From Bacillota bacterium (GTDB taxonomy: Bacteria; Bacillota; Clostridia; Acetivibrionales; JAFADI01): DNA of 64,000 nt. The number at the start of each line of letters is the position of its first letter. Position 1 is the stretch's first letter. Below are positions 14,949-23,476 of this stretch, in pieces. The notes under the pieces are model-generated. The model had not been told where the DNA came from and did no database searches. It saw nothing but the letters and a program-made list of their open reading frames with translations. The stretch spans positions 1 to 64,000 of the forward strand of contig JAFADI010000062.1 of NCBI GenBank assembly GCA_023424965.1, written 5' to 3'. The translations under genes were made by a program, and so were the position numbers.

Positions 14949-15110
14949 ACATCGCTCCGCACCATCATCAATATTTTTCAGACAAAATAATTCTTCACCT
15001 ACATTTTTGTATATACTACCGCAAAATATACCCCCGCTGCAATACATAAATATTATATAACTGCCCATACTGTAAGAAAAGAAAATTTTATCGAGGAGCG
15101 GATCTTTGGC

Positions 15111-15311
15111 ATGGGTACTTTCAGAGGTAAAAAATCAAAGGATATTGAAGCAGCTTCGGAGACTATCATCTCGAACACCAATTTCCATAACAGTGCATTA
15201 AATAAAACCAGCCCGGGGCTTAATCCCAGTATAACGGAACAGCAGCTCCTGGACGGCAGTATCGAAGATATGCTCGATATAACAAAGTCTTTAAAAAAGA
15301 TTAGAAGGTAG
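15111..15311 (+). CDS. Small hypothetical protein (66 aa)
   Basis: A plus-strand frame from ATG 15111, with GAGGAG about 13 bases upstream, encodes a polar 66-residue protein (starts MGTFRGKKSKDIEAASETI, ends DITKSLKKIRR). Codon use and composition look coding, and a hairpin follows. It has no membrane segment or known motif. The weak spacing of the ribosome binding site leaves some doubt. Confidence 0.5.
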   Translation: MGTFRGKKSKDIEAASETIISNTNFHNSALNKTSPGLNPSITEQQLLDGSIEDMLDITKSLKKIRR

Positions 15312-15344
15312 ATTGAGCCATAATGAACTCCTGCAAACGCAAAA

Positions 15345-15380
15345 TTGCTTGAAACCTTTTGATTCATCGGTTTCAAGCAA
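15345..15380. terminator. Bidirectional hairpin
   Basis: TTGCTTGAAACC and GGTTTCAAGCAA form a perfect 12-bp stem between the plus-strand small gene and the end of the minus-strand aldo/keto reductase gene. The minus-strand tail is TTTTG. Confidence 0.65.
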
Positions 15381-15434
15381 TTATATGGGTGATTGAGGCC
15401 CATATCAGCTAATTGAGTAGCAGGATATCAAGCT

Positions 15435-16358
15435 TTAAATGTTATTGTATTTTGCTGAAACTGCCGTAGGCCTTGCGACCCGCAGGATATCATACCATTG
15501 CTCACGGGTCATCGAAAGCTCAAGCGCCTTCACCGCCGCCATAACCCGTTCGTGTTTCCCTGATCCGGTTACCGGAATTACCCGCACCGGCAGCCTGTAA
15601 AGCCATGCATACATCACTTCGTCAAGATTTGCCGCTCCGATTTCTTCCCCGATCTCTTTCAAAACCTCCACTGTGGCAAAATCCTCTTTGCTGAGCTGTG
15701 AACGGTAGAGAGAGCCCGAGCATACCGGAGAATAGGCCATCAACGGCATTTTACGCCGCAGTGCGTCCTCTAGGGTGCCGTTCTCCAGAAAATCCATGCA
15801 TTTCACATTCATTTTGATCTGGTCGGTTACAAGCGGGATATCGGTATAGGCTTCCAGAGCCGCCAGCTGCGGAGGAAGAAAGTTGGAAACACCGAAGTTT
15901 TTCACCTTTCCGTCTTTTTTCAGCTTCTCCATGGCTTCCGCCACCTCGCCGGGGTCCATCAAAGGGCAGGGCCGGTGTAAAAGGTATAAGTCCGCATAGT
16001 CGACCCTGAGCCTGGAAAGAGAGCGCTCACACGCCTGAACCAGATAATCCTTTGAAAGGTTGTAGGATTCTTTCACAAAATAGGTCCGTCTCGGCTCATC
16101 GTAGACAATTCCGCCTTTTGTCACAATCTGCATGCGGTCTCTCAAAGAAGGCTTAAGTGCCAGCATTTCGCCGAACAGCCTTTCGCATTCCCCGCTGCCG
16201 TAAATGTCCGCATGGTCGAAGGTAGTAAGCCCCAGGTCCATGTATTCTTCAATCCGGGCCAGCAGCTGATTTTTATCAAGGCCCCACTCCATAAGGTTCA
16301 TCATCCCTATCGCCACAGGTGCAATCTGTAAAGAATCGCTTAATTTCACATAATTCAT
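15435..16358 (-). CDS. Aldo/keto reductase (YdhF-like)
   Basis: This NAD(P)H-dependent oxidoreductase of about 307 residues has a TIM barrel. The catalytic tetrad elements are visible as DHADIYGSGECE (Asp and Tyr), IVTKGG (Lys) and LYLLHRPCP (His). The C-terminal VIPVTGSGKHERV is the NADP-binding loop. The ATG at 16358 follows GGAGGGGCC, so the longer start at 16382 is rejected. It closes the sugar operon after the aldolase gene, and probably reduces an aldehyde or ketose made in that pathway. The substrate is unknown. Confidence 0.87.
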   Translation of the reverse strand: MNYVKLSDSLQIAPVAIGMMNLMEWGLDKNQLLARIEEYMDLGLTTFDHADIYGSGECERLFGEMLALKPSLRDRMQIVTKGGIVYDEPRRTYFVKESYNLSKDYLVQACERSLSRLRVDYADLYLLHRPCPLMDPGEVAEAMEKLKKDGKVKNFGVSNFLPPQLAALEAYTDIPLVTDQIKMNVKCMDFLENGTLEDALRRKMPLMAYSPVCSGSLYRSQLSKEDFATVEVLKEIGEEIGAANLDEVMYAWLYRLPVRVIPVTGSGKHERVMAAVKALELSMTREQWYDILRVARPTAVSAKYNNI

Positions 16359-16388
16359 AGGCCCCTCCAAATGTACTCGCATCTTGTT

Positions 16389-17252
16389 TTATTTGAGAAT
16401 ATTCTGCGCAAACAGGCGCATCTTGTGCTCGGTGAACTCGGCAACCGCTTTGTAGGCAGGGGCATACAGGTTTGCCACTGAATAGCCGAAGCCTTCAGCC
16501 TTCTGGGCCTCCGTGATAGCTTTTCCCACCACAGTGACTACGTCGGTTGCAACATTCACCTTGGTGATGCCGTAGTTTATCGCCTCTGTTATCTTGTCCT
16601 CGGGTGTACCCGAGCCTCCGTGCATAACCAGCGGAATCGAAACCTTGTCGTAAATCTTCTTAAGCCGTTCAATGTTGATTCTCGGCGGAAAGCGATATGC
16701 TCCGTGTACCGTCCCGATTGAAAGGGCAAGCACGTCAATTCCGGTTTCCTCAACGAACCGGACGGCTTCCTCCGGATCGGTCTGCATGGCCTGCTCGTCC
16801 GCAACGGAAATTTCCTGCTCATACCCTGCAATCCTGCCAAGCTCTCCTTCCACAGTAACGCCCGACTTATGTGCCAGTTCCACGACCCTGGCGGTCCTTT
16901 CAATATTTTCTTCAAGGGGATAGGCTGATGCGTCGATCATGACAGACATAAAGCCTGCGTCGATAGCCCGGCAGATGTCGTCATATTCCCTAAAATGATC
17001 CGCATGGAGAATAACCGGAACATCCACCTCTCCCGCGATGGTTTTCGCAGCCTGGGCGGCATTTTTCATTCCACCGAAAAATTCGATCTCCGCCCCTCCG
17101 ATGATATACAGCACCGGGAGCCCCAGCTTCTGTGATACCGAGGCTATGGTCTTTCCATAGGCATAGGTCCACAGTACGAATCCTCCCAATGCATATTTTC
17201 TTTCCCTGGCATCTACTAAATATTCCTTTAATGGCGATAGAGATTCCGACAT
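16389..17252 (-). CDS. Class II fructose-bisphosphate aldolase family protein
   Basis: This roughly 287-residue zinc-dependent aldolase has the metal ligands in VILHADHFREYDD, the acidic VTVEGELGRIAG segment, and IGTVHGAY and VMHGGSGTPED for zinc and phosphate binding. The family includes fructose-, tagatose- and related sugar-phosphate aldolases. The upstream GTG at 17294 would overlap the kinase gene by 14 bases. I prefer the ATG at 17252, although its ribosome binding site (AGAAAGAAG) is only moderate. It sits between a PfkB kinase and an aldo/keto reductase, suggesting cleavage of a phosphorylated imported sugar. Confidence 0.88.
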   Translation of the reverse strand: MSESLSPLKEYLVDARERKYALGGFVLWTYAYGKTIASVSQKLGLPVLYIIGGAEIEFFGGMKNAAQAAKTIAGEVDVPVILHADHFREYDDICRAIDAGFMSVMIDASAYPLEENIERTARVVELAHKSGVTVEGELGRIAGYEQEISVADEQAMQTDPEEAVRFVEETGIDVLALSIGTVHGAYRFPPRINIERLKKIYDKVSIPLVMHGGSGTPEDKITEAINYGITKVNVATDVVTVVGKAITEAQKAEGFGYSVANLYAPAYKAVAEFTEHKMRLFAQNILK

Positions 17253-17280
17253 AATTATCAACTTCTTTCTTCGAATTTTT

Positions 17281-18231
17281 TTAATATTCTTCACAACCCA
17301 TCAACGCCAGCACCTGTTGCTTGTTTTTCACCGCGGTAACAGCTCCCATTCCCGTAACGCTTACCGACGCTACCGCATTTGCATAACGGGCGGCAGAAAA
17401 AATATCCATCCCGTCGATGAGTCCGGCCATAAAACCGCCCACAAAATTATCACCTGCTCCGGTGGTGTCTTTTACCGCCACCGCGCCGTAAGTTTCAATC
17501 TTCTTTCCTTCTTCCCGCGAACGCACATAGCAGCCCTCTTTGCCGAGCTTGATCACTACATTGCCGCATCCGAGATTCAAAAAGGTATCCGCCATCTTGC
17601 AATAGTCTTTCTGTCCGGTCAGATACGTTGCTTCATCATAGCTGGGTATAAAGTAATCCAGCAACGGAAGTTTTTCCAAAACCGTATCGCGGCCCTGCCC
17701 AAAAGCGTCGCTTGCGGCATCCGCCACAGTGATTGCGCCGTGTTCCCGGGCCTCCTCCAGGATTATGCGGGAACCTGACCGATCAAGGGACTGCAGAAAG
17801 AAAAAGCTGCCGTAGCTTACAATTCTCGCCTCCCGCACCACCGAAAGATCAAAATCGGCAAGGCACAAAGTCTTGTTGTTGCTGCCTTCCCAGGTCAGAA
17901 AATTCCGGGTTCCGTCCGGTTTTACCAGAGCAATGGTCACCATGGTTGTATCCTCCGGGCTCACCCTGACATGCGTATCATCCACCCCGTCCTCGGCAAG
18001 GATATTCATAAGGTTTTTTCCGAAGGAGTCTCCTCCCACCTTTCCCACAAGAGCCGTCCTGCACCCCAGCCGCCGCGCTATGACAGCCTGTGTCATTGCA
18101 CCGCCTCCCGAGGACACGCCCAGCCCTTCAAGCAATGTGGCGTCCCTGGCGAACAGGCTTTCATCCACGGTGCGCAGGATCATGTCATACGCCATCAGGC
18201 CGATGGAAACGATATCATACCGTTTTTTCAT
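17281..18231 (-). CDS. PfkB-family carbohydrate kinase
   Basis: This ribokinase-fold sugar kinase has 316 residues. N-terminal glycine motifs include SSGGGAMTQAVIARRLG and VGKVGGDSFGKN. The C-terminal anion hole and catalytic base lie in TTGAGDNFVGGFMAGL. The ATG at 18231 has GGAGAG 7 bases upstream. It is encoded just downstream of the two permease genes of a sugar ABC transporter and before the aldolase gene. It probably phosphorylates the imported sugar or an intermediate. The exact sugar cannot be told from the sequence. Confidence 0.9.
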   Translation of the reverse strand: MKKRYDIVSIGLMAYDMILRTVDESLFARDATLLEGLGVSSGGGAMTQAVIARRLGCRTALVGKVGGDSFGKNLMNILAEDGVDDTHVRVSPEDTTMVTIALVKPDGTRNFLTWEGSNNKTLCLADFDLSVVREARIVSYGSFFFLQSLDRSGSRIILEEAREHGAITVADAASDAFGQGRDTVLEKLPLLDYFIPSYDEATYLTGQKDYCKMADTFLNLGCGNVVIKLGKEGCYVRSREEGKKIETYGAVAVKDTTGAGDNFVGGFMAGLIDGMDIFSAARYANAVASVSVTGMGAVTAVKNKQQVLALMGCEEY

Positions 18232-18248
18232 TCGAATCTCTCCAATAC

Positions 18249-19076
18249 TTATATTTTAACACTCCCTGCCGTCAGCCCCTGTATAAGATACTTCTGCACG
18301 AACAGGAAGCATATCACCAGCGGAATGCTGGCAAGCACCGAAAGGGCCATCATCTGGTTGTACTGCGTGGTATACTGGCCAATCAGCATGCCGATCCCCA
18401 CTGGCAGCGTCCTGGCGGTAATATCCTGCGTCAGGACGGTAGCAAACAGGAATTCATTCCATGCCAGAATAAAGGTGTATACTCCCGTAGCAATAAGACC
18501 CGGAAGGGAGGGAGGCAAAACAATTTGCCAGAATACCTTTAGCCTGCCGCAGCCGTCTACAATGGCGGCTTCGTCAATCTCAACGGGGATGGTGGAGATA
18601 AAGTCCCGCATCATCAGGGTAGAGAAAGGAAGCGCGAAGGAAATATACGCCATGGTGAGTGCGGAATGCGTGTTGTACAGCCCAAGTTTGGAAATGGTCA
18701 TGAAATATGGGACACTTAAAAGCACCATGGGAAACATCTGGGTTAAAAGCAGGTATAAAATCACAAATTTCTTGCCCGCAAATTTGAACCGTGAGAGCCC
18801 GTATCCCGAAATCGAAGCAAGGAACAGGCTTATTACCGTCACAGCGATTGCAACGATATAACTGTTTATGAACAGCCGGACCATCTCAGGATTCCTGATG
18901 ATGGCCCTGAAGGCGTCGACATTCGGCACACGGGGGATAACCCGGGTCGGTATGGTAAACACTTCATTGTTGTTGCGGATGGAAATCAGGACCATCCACA
19001 GTAAAGGGAAAAGTACAACGATACTGGCGGAAATCAGAAGGAAATAGATAATACCTTTGCGAATTCTTTTTCCCAT
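18249..19076 (-). CDS. Sugar ABC transporter permease (MalG/UgpE type)
   Basis: This 275-residue inner-membrane permease has six predicted helices. The EAA loop that contacts the ATPase is visible as EAAIVDGCGRLKVFWQIV. The C-terminus LIQGLTAGSVKI is typical of CUT1-family MalG-type subunits. The ATG at 19076 lies behind AAGGAGTG. It pairs with the MalF-type permease encoded immediately upstream. No ATPase gene is present in the operon, so a shared MsmK-like ATPase elsewhere is expected. Confidence 0.92.
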   Translation of the reverse strand: MGKRIRKGIIYFLLISASIVVLFPLLWMVLISIRNNNEVFTIPTRVIPRVPNVDAFRAIIRNPEMVRLFINSYIVAIAVTVISLFLASISGYGLSRFKFAGKKFVILYLLLTQMFPMVLLSVPYFMTISKLGLYNTHSALTMAYISFALPFSTLMMRDFISTIPVEIDEAAIVDGCGRLKVFWQIVLPPSLPGLIATGVYTFILAWNEFLFATVLTQDITARTLPVGIGMLIGQYTTQYNQMMALSVLASIPLVICFLFVQKYLIQGLTAGSVKI

Positions 19077-19086
19077 CGATTTATTT

Positions 19087-19974
19087 TCACTCCTTCCCTA
19101 GTGTCGAACGAAGATACGCAAACGACATCACGATCAAAATTAGCAGCATGAAAATCGCCACCGCAGCCGACCGTCCGAAATCCATGGAACGGAATGCCTG
19201 GGTATAGACTAACGTGGAAAGCACCTCTGTCTTATTCATCGGTCCTCCGCCTGTCATAATAAAGACCAGGTCGAATGACCGGAAATCCCAGATGAGCTGC
19301 AGGGTGGTAACAGTAAAAACCACGTTTTTTACCTGGGGTAGAATTACGTAGAAGAAAGTCTTTATAGGTCCCGCCCCATCTACCACAGCAGCCTCTTTGA
19401 TATCTTCGCTCACCGTCTGCAGTCCCGCAAGGAGCATGAGCATCGCAAAAGGGAAGCTTCGCCACACGTTGGTTATAACCAGCGCCATAAGTGCAAAGCG
19501 TTCATCTCCCAGCCATCCTATGACCTCGCTCACAATCCCCAGCTTCATCAGAAGCCAGTTCACAATGCCAAAGGGATTAAGCATAATGACCCAGAGAGAA
19601 GCCACGACAGAACTGGAAAACAGCCATGGAAGCATGAGCGACGTACGCAGTGCTCCTCTTAGCTTTGTATTTATATGTTGAGAAAGCAGTGAAGCAAAAA
19701 ACAGTCCGCTGACAATGATAATTGTAACCGATGCAACAGAAAACAGTATGGTGTTCAGCATGGCATTCCAAAAGAGCGGGTCTCGAATGGTCTCCACGTA
19801 GTTGAACAAACCTGCAAATACAGGCTCGTTGTACTTTTTATAACTGTAAAAGCTCATCTGCACAACACTGATCAGCGGGTAACCCGTAAGTAAAAGTAGC
19901 AGAAGCATCCCCGGTGAAACAAAGGATACCTTCTGAAGATATTCATAAGGGGTTTTCATTCTTACAGGCTTCAC
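19087..19974 (-). CDS. Sugar ABC transporter permease (MalF/UgpA type)
   Basis: This 295-residue permease with about six helices carries the EAA loop EAAVVDGAGPIKTFFYVILP. The helix order and MTGGGPMNKTEVLSTLVY segment are typical of the CUT1 MalF-type subunit. The start is GTG at 19974, 6 bases after GGAGGTG. It lies between the binding protein and the second permease. Substrate class: mono- or oligosaccharides or polyols. Confidence 0.92.
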   Translation of the reverse strand: MKPVRMKTPYEYLQKVSFVSPGMLLLLLLTGYPLISVVQMSFYSYKKYNEPVFAGLFNYVETIRDPLFWNAMLNTILFSVASVTIIIVSGLFFASLLSQHINTKLRGALRTSLMLPWLFSSSVVASLWVIMLNPFGIVNWLLMKLGIVSEVIGWLGDERFALMALVITNVWRSFPFAMLMLLAGLQTVSEDIKEAAVVDGAGPIKTFFYVILPQVKNVVFTVTTLQLIWDFRSFDLVFIMTGGGPMNKTEVLSTLVYTQAFRSMDFGRSAAVAIFMLLILIVMSFAYLRSTLGKE

Positions 19975-20044
19975 ATCTTCACCTCCGTCAGTAGATTATT
20001 TAGCGGAGGGAGCCCTTTGAAGGACTCCCCCGCAGTTCAACCTG

Positions 20045-21370
20045 CTACTTATACTGTGCAAAAATCTTGTTCCAGCTCGCTGCCGCATCGTCAAGTGCTT
20101 GCTGTGCCGTTTTCTTTCCGGTAATATAATTCTGTACCTCTACCGTAAACAGCTTGCGAAGCTCGTCCGACTGGGGCATGCTTAAGTCGGGATTTACCGC
20201 ATTGCCGTTGAAGGCTTCGGCAAACACCTTCATGTATTGATCGTCCTGTATTACCGGAGATTCAAAGGCTGCGCGGTTTGGAGGGAAAATCCCTACTTCG
20301 GCAAGGACCTTCTGTCCCTCACCGCCTAAAAAGCTGATGAAGTCCCACGCCGCATCCTTGTTCTTGGATTTCGAGGTAATGCCTATCCCTCCGCCGCTCA
20401 CGATTGTCCCTGTGGTTTTGCCTTTGGGCATGGGGACAACACCGAATTCAAGGTCGGGATTGGCACTCTGCTGGATGCCTACACCCCAGGGGCCTTCGAA
20501 CATAAATGCGATGTTCCCGGCAGAGAAATTGGCGCGCTTTTCTTTTTCGCCGGCGGTCAGTTCTCCTGGAGTCATAACCTTTTTATCTTTTAAAAGCTTT
20601 TTGTAGAATTCCAGTCCGGCAACACCTTCAGGGGAATTAAAAACAGCCGTGTTGTTGGACACCAATTTCGCACCCGCCTGGAGCATAAACGGCCACACCT
20701 CATAGGTAATGCAGGTGGGGGGTTCGGTCTGCATATTGCCTGTAAAAGCATACTGCCCCTTCGCCGGATTTGTCAGCTTAACTGCGGCGGCTTCAAGCTC
20801 TTCCCAGGTTGTCGGAGGGTTGATGTTTGCCTCTTTAAGAAGCTTTTTGTTATAGAATAAAGCGATCGTTCCGGTGTCAAAGGGCAACGCATAGTGCTTG
20901 CCGTTATATTCACTCCAGAGAGGGCCTTTCACATTATTTTTAAAATCGTCAGGCATGGTATTATAGTAGTCGTCCAGAGGCATCACAATATCGTTGTGGG
21001 CAAACTCCACATACCAGGGAGAATTTACAATCACTACATCCGGTGGAGTACCTGCCGAATTTAATGTCATAATCTTGTCATGAACCTGATCAAAGGGCAA
21101 ATCCTGTACATCCACTGTAATGTTTGGGAACTTGGCATAAAAGGCGTTCATCACCTTATTGAACTTTTCCTCGCCCAGTTCGTTCTTTTTCCACTGAAGC
21201 CAGGTTACAGTGGTCTTTTTCGCAGCCTCTACGCCCGATTCGCTCTTCGGTTTCGCGGACTCGCCGTCCGGATTCGGTTTAGGTGCGGATGGAGCACAAG
21301 CAGTGACGGAGAAGGTGAGAATCAATGCACAACATATTGTAATAACCCTTTTCAAACTTGATCCAGCCAT
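20045..21370 (-). CDS. Sugar ABC transporter substrate-binding lipoprotein
   Basis: This 441-residue extracellular solute-binding protein family 1 lipoprotein has a signal peptide with lipobox SVTACAPS. The mature protein includes VTWLQWKKNELGEEKFNKV, PPDVVIVNSPWYVEF and the closing GGGIGITSKSKNKDAAWDF, typical of MalE-like binding proteins. It is expected to be anchored outside the membrane and to hand sugar to the two permeases. The ATG at 21370 follows GGAGG. It is the first transport gene behind the DeoR regulator gene. Confidence 0.92.
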   Translation of the reverse strand: MAGSSLKRVITICCALILTFSVTACAPSAPKPNPDGESAKPKSESGVEAAKKTTVTWLQWKKNELGEEKFNKVMNAFYAKFPNITVDVQDLPFDQVHDKIMTLNSAGTPPDVVIVNSPWYVEFAHNDIVMPLDDYYNTMPDDFKNNVKGPLWSEYNGKHYALPFDTGTIALFYNKKLLKEANINPPTTWEELEAAAVKLTNPAKGQYAFTGNMQTEPPTCITYEVWPFMLQAGAKLVSNNTAVFNSPEGVAGLEFYKKLLKDKKVMTPGELTAGEKEKRANFSAGNIAFMFEGPWGVGIQQSANPDLEFGVVPMPKGKTTGTIVSGGGIGITSKSKNKDAAWDFISFLGGEGQKVLAEVGIFPPNRAAFESPVIQDDQYMKVFAEAFNGNAVNPDLSMPQSDELRKLFTVEVQNYITGKKTAQQALDDAAASWNKIFAQYK

Positions 21371-21562
21371 TCTAATTTCCTCCTTTTTTCACCTTGCAGT
21401 TTTTGTTATTATTTTGACAATTAATGCCACGAATATACTCGCCTGGTTTTTTAACCACCTCCAGCCTTTCCCATACACAGTCGTCACCGGGCATAGAAAA
21501 ATAGTCTATCTTCTATCATGATAGTTTTATATAAAAATTTGTATTTGATTAAAATAGGCGTG

Positions 21563-22339
21563 TTATTGTGCTACGTGCAGGTGGCAAACCCTTTCAAGCT
21601 GTTCCCGCACTTCCGGCTGGATACCTTTGTCAGTGATAATATGGTGATTGCTTTGTAGACTGGAAATATGAATGTTGGCTTTGGCGTCTTCCTCGTTCAA
21701 TTTTGTGGAGTCCGCCAGCCAGTATACCTCCCGCCCGGCATTTAAAATGAGTTTTTTTGTTCCGTATTCGTAAAAATCATTGCCTGAAAAACCGAACTCC
21801 AGGCAAAATTTAGTAACTCCGAGAAAAACCTTGTCGGCATAAATCGATGTGAAAAAGTTTTCCAGAAAAGGACTGGTAAGGGCCGCGGTCTTCGCCCGGT
21901 AAACCCCTCCCGCAAGAATCGTGTTGACGCCTTCCCGGCCTTCAAGCACCTCTGCGATATTGACAGCGGTGACAAGGGCCGTCACACCCCTTTTGTTGTG
22001 CAGGTGGCGCGCAAGCTGAATGGCTGTGGACCCGCTGTCTATTACGATGGTCTCCCCATGGAGAACCATGGATGCGGCCAGCTTGCCTATGGCCTTTTTC
22101 CCTTCCAGATTCATCGTGGACTGCATTTCATACCTCTGGTTCAGATAATGGGGATCCTCCGCGGCCAGCCTGGCTCCGCCGCGCGTCCGTATCAGTTTTT
22201 TACTTTTTTCCAGCAGGTCCAGATCCCTCCGCACGGTAATTTCAGACACATTGAGAGATTCTACAAGCTCTTGTACCATGACGGTGTCTTGCTCCTTCAG
22301 TACATTTAAGATCATATTTTGTCTCTCGTTCAATGTCAT
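21563..22339 (-). CDS. DeoR-family transcriptional regulator
   Basis: This 258-residue sugar-operon repressor has an N-terminal winged helix-turn-helix (LNERQNMILNVLKEQDTV, then VSEITVRRDLDLLEK) and a C-terminal sugar-phosphate-binding DeoRC domain (IVIDSGSTAIQLARHL, FLGVTKFCLEFGFSGND). DeoR proteins respond to phosphorylated sugars. The ATG at 22339 has GGAGGTG 5 bases upstream; an ATG 21 bases earlier is discarded. It is the first gene of the minus-strand operon and probably controls it and itself. Confidence 0.92.
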   Translation of the reverse strand: MTLNERQNMILNVLKEQDTVMVQELVESLNVSEITVRRDLDLLEKSKKLIRTRGGARLAAEDPHYLNQRYEMQSTMNLEGKKAIGKLAASMVLHGETIVIDSGSTAIQLARHLHNKRGVTALVTAVNIAEVLEGREGVNTILAGGVYRAKTAALTSPFLENFFTSIYADKVFLGVTKFCLEFGFSGNDFYEYGTKKLILNAGREVYWLADSTKLNEEDAKANIHISSLQSNHHIITDKGIQPEVREQLERVCHLHVAQ

Positions 22340-22389
22340 CGGTACACCTCCATGCTTCAATAAAAATCATTTCGAATCCTTATGTTCAC

Positions 22390-22418
22390 ATTATAATGCT
22401 TGAAAGTTATCTTGTAAA
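22390..22418 (-). promoter_or_regulatory. Promoter of the DeoR sugar operon
   Basis: TTTACA (22418-22413), 17-base spacer, TATAAT (22395-22390) on the minus strand, about 50 bases before the deoR-type start codon. The rest of the 22361-22730 gap shows no gene or obvious structure. Confidence 0.65.
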
Positions 22419-22730
22419 CATGCCCCCAATCGCCAAAATGTTCAAATCATGATCGGTTTATCCTTCGAGCAGCTCGTTCCAATCAAGCCTTGCAAAGAGG
22501 ATTTTTCCGAGGTTAACGCAAGCGCTGTCGAATCCCTTTTACGCAAAGCAATATCATTGAATTTTTAAATACCAATAGACTTACCGGCAATATAACAGCC
22601 AGGAGGAATCCGATAAAGCAATGATTATTTTGTGATTGAAAATGATTGAAAAAAAATTTTTACAACCACTTTAATGTACATCCTTCCTTGCACTTTGTAA
22701 AAAGTACTTTTAATTGAGATTTTATGCATC

Positions 22731-22772
22731 GAAAAAACCGGATTATCCTGCTGTTTTCACAGAATAATCCGG
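22731..22772 (-). terminator. tRNA operon terminator
   Basis: CCGGATTAT (22738-22746) and ATAATCCGG (22764-22772) form a 9-bp stem followed on the minus strand by TTTTTT. It ends the Asn-Met tRNA transcript. Confidence 0.8.
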
Positions 22773-22778
22773 CTTTAT

Positions 22779-22855
22779 TGGTGGGCCTTCAGGGACTCGA
22801 ACCCCGGACCAACCGGTTATGAGCCGGTTGCTCTAACCAACTGAGCTAAAGGCCC
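22779..22855 (-). tRNA. tRNA-Met (CAT)
   Basis: A 77-base cloverleaf on the minus strand: acceptor GGGCCTT pairs with AAGGCCC, D-arm TAGCTCAGTTGG, anticodon loop CTCATAA, T-arm GGTTCGAGTCC and an encoded CCA. The anticodon CAT with this D-loop fits an elongator tRNA-Met; a lysidine-modified tRNA-Ile2 cannot be excluded from the anticodon alone. Confidence 0.93.
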
Positions 22856-22858
22856 CAG

Positions 22859-22934
22859 TGGCTCCTCAAGTAGGACTCGAACCTACGACCCTGCGGTTAA
22901 CAGCCGCATGCTCTACCGACTGAGCTATTGAGGA
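22859..22934 (-). tRNA. tRNA-Asn (GTT)
   Basis: A 76-base cloverleaf on the minus strand: acceptor TCCTCAA pairs with TTGAGGA, anticodon loop CTGTTAA (anticodon GTT), T-arm AGGTTCGAGTCCT and an encoded CCA. It lies three bases upstream of the tRNA-Met gene on the same transcript. Confidence 0.95.
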
Positions 22935-22968
22935 ATGTCTGGTTGCTTCGCTTTGCGACGCAAATATT

Positions 22969-22997
22969 ATTATACTTATACATCATGAACTGGTCAA
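22969..22997 (-). promoter_or_regulatory. tRNA promoter
   Basis: TTGACC (22997-22992), 17-base spacer, TATAAT (22974-22969) on the minus strand, ending about 35 bases before tRNA-Asn. Confidence 0.75.
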
Positions 22998-23084
22998 GAC
23001 CTTTTTCTGAGAATAAGCAAATTTTTATCCATTATCCCGGCAACGCCGGATCAATCCCCTCAAATCGCCCTGCTGCCCTGTGCC

Positions 23085-23327
23085 TCAAAACCATTCCCTG
23101 CGGCTTTCCCTGTATTCAAGAAGCATATCCCTGAGTTTGGTGGCGTGATTTCCTTCATCTTCCGCAAACTGCTTGAATACCTGTTTTACATTGTCATCCT
23201 CGATTCTTTTTGAATACATTTCGTAGTCTCTTACCAGCTCCATTGAATTTTCCCAGGCACGGAGGAGTCTGTCATAGGTTGTAATTTCCACTTCGTTTTT
23301 GTTTACCGAACCGTTATTCTCTGCCAT
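23085..23327 (-). CDS. Small ferritin-like/rubrerythrin-type protein
   Basis: This roughly 80-residue alpha-helical protein has TTYDRLLRAWENSMELVRDYE and FAEDEGNHATKLRDMLLEYRE (quoted in part). The Glu/His pattern (E..H) recalls half of a ferritin-like diiron four-helix bundle, so a dimer would be needed for a full site. The ATG at 23327 is used (GGAG 8 bases upstream). It stands alone between the tRNA promoter and rpoD. Possibly an oxidative-stress or spore-related ferritin-like protein. The function is uncertain. Confidence 0.65.
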   Translation of the reverse strand: MAENNGSVNKNEVEITTYDRLLRAWENSMELVRDYEMYSKRIEDDNVKQVFKQFAEDEGNHATKLRDMLLEYRESRREWF

Positions 23328-23400
23328 TATTCGCATCTCCCATCCCTTCTGTCGATATAGTTATATTTTTTCATGAAAGCTTCCTTTTTATCCGCCTTCA

Positions 23401-23423
23401 GGAACAGTTAAAATATAACTTCC
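23401..23423 (+). repeat. Solo copy of a terminal repeat
   Basis: GGAACAGTTAAAATATAACTTCC matches 20 of 23 bases of the left end of the palindromic element at 35756-35778. No other end is present here. Confidence 0.4.
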
Positions 23424-23439
23424 TTAAACGGTATCGTCA

Positions 23440-23476
23440 TCAAAAAAAGAAAAACTCGATTTTATAGAATCGAGTT
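23440..23476 (-). terminator. rpoD terminator
   Basis: AACTCGATT and AATCGAGTT form a 9-bp stem overlapping the rpoD stop codon, with a T-rich tail on the minus strand. Confidence 0.8.

Noticed and set aside
22361..22730. Small gene or riboswitch before the DeoR operon
   Set aside because: Only a promoter is visible. The possible AGGAGG site near 22602 is followed by a frame that stops after three codons.
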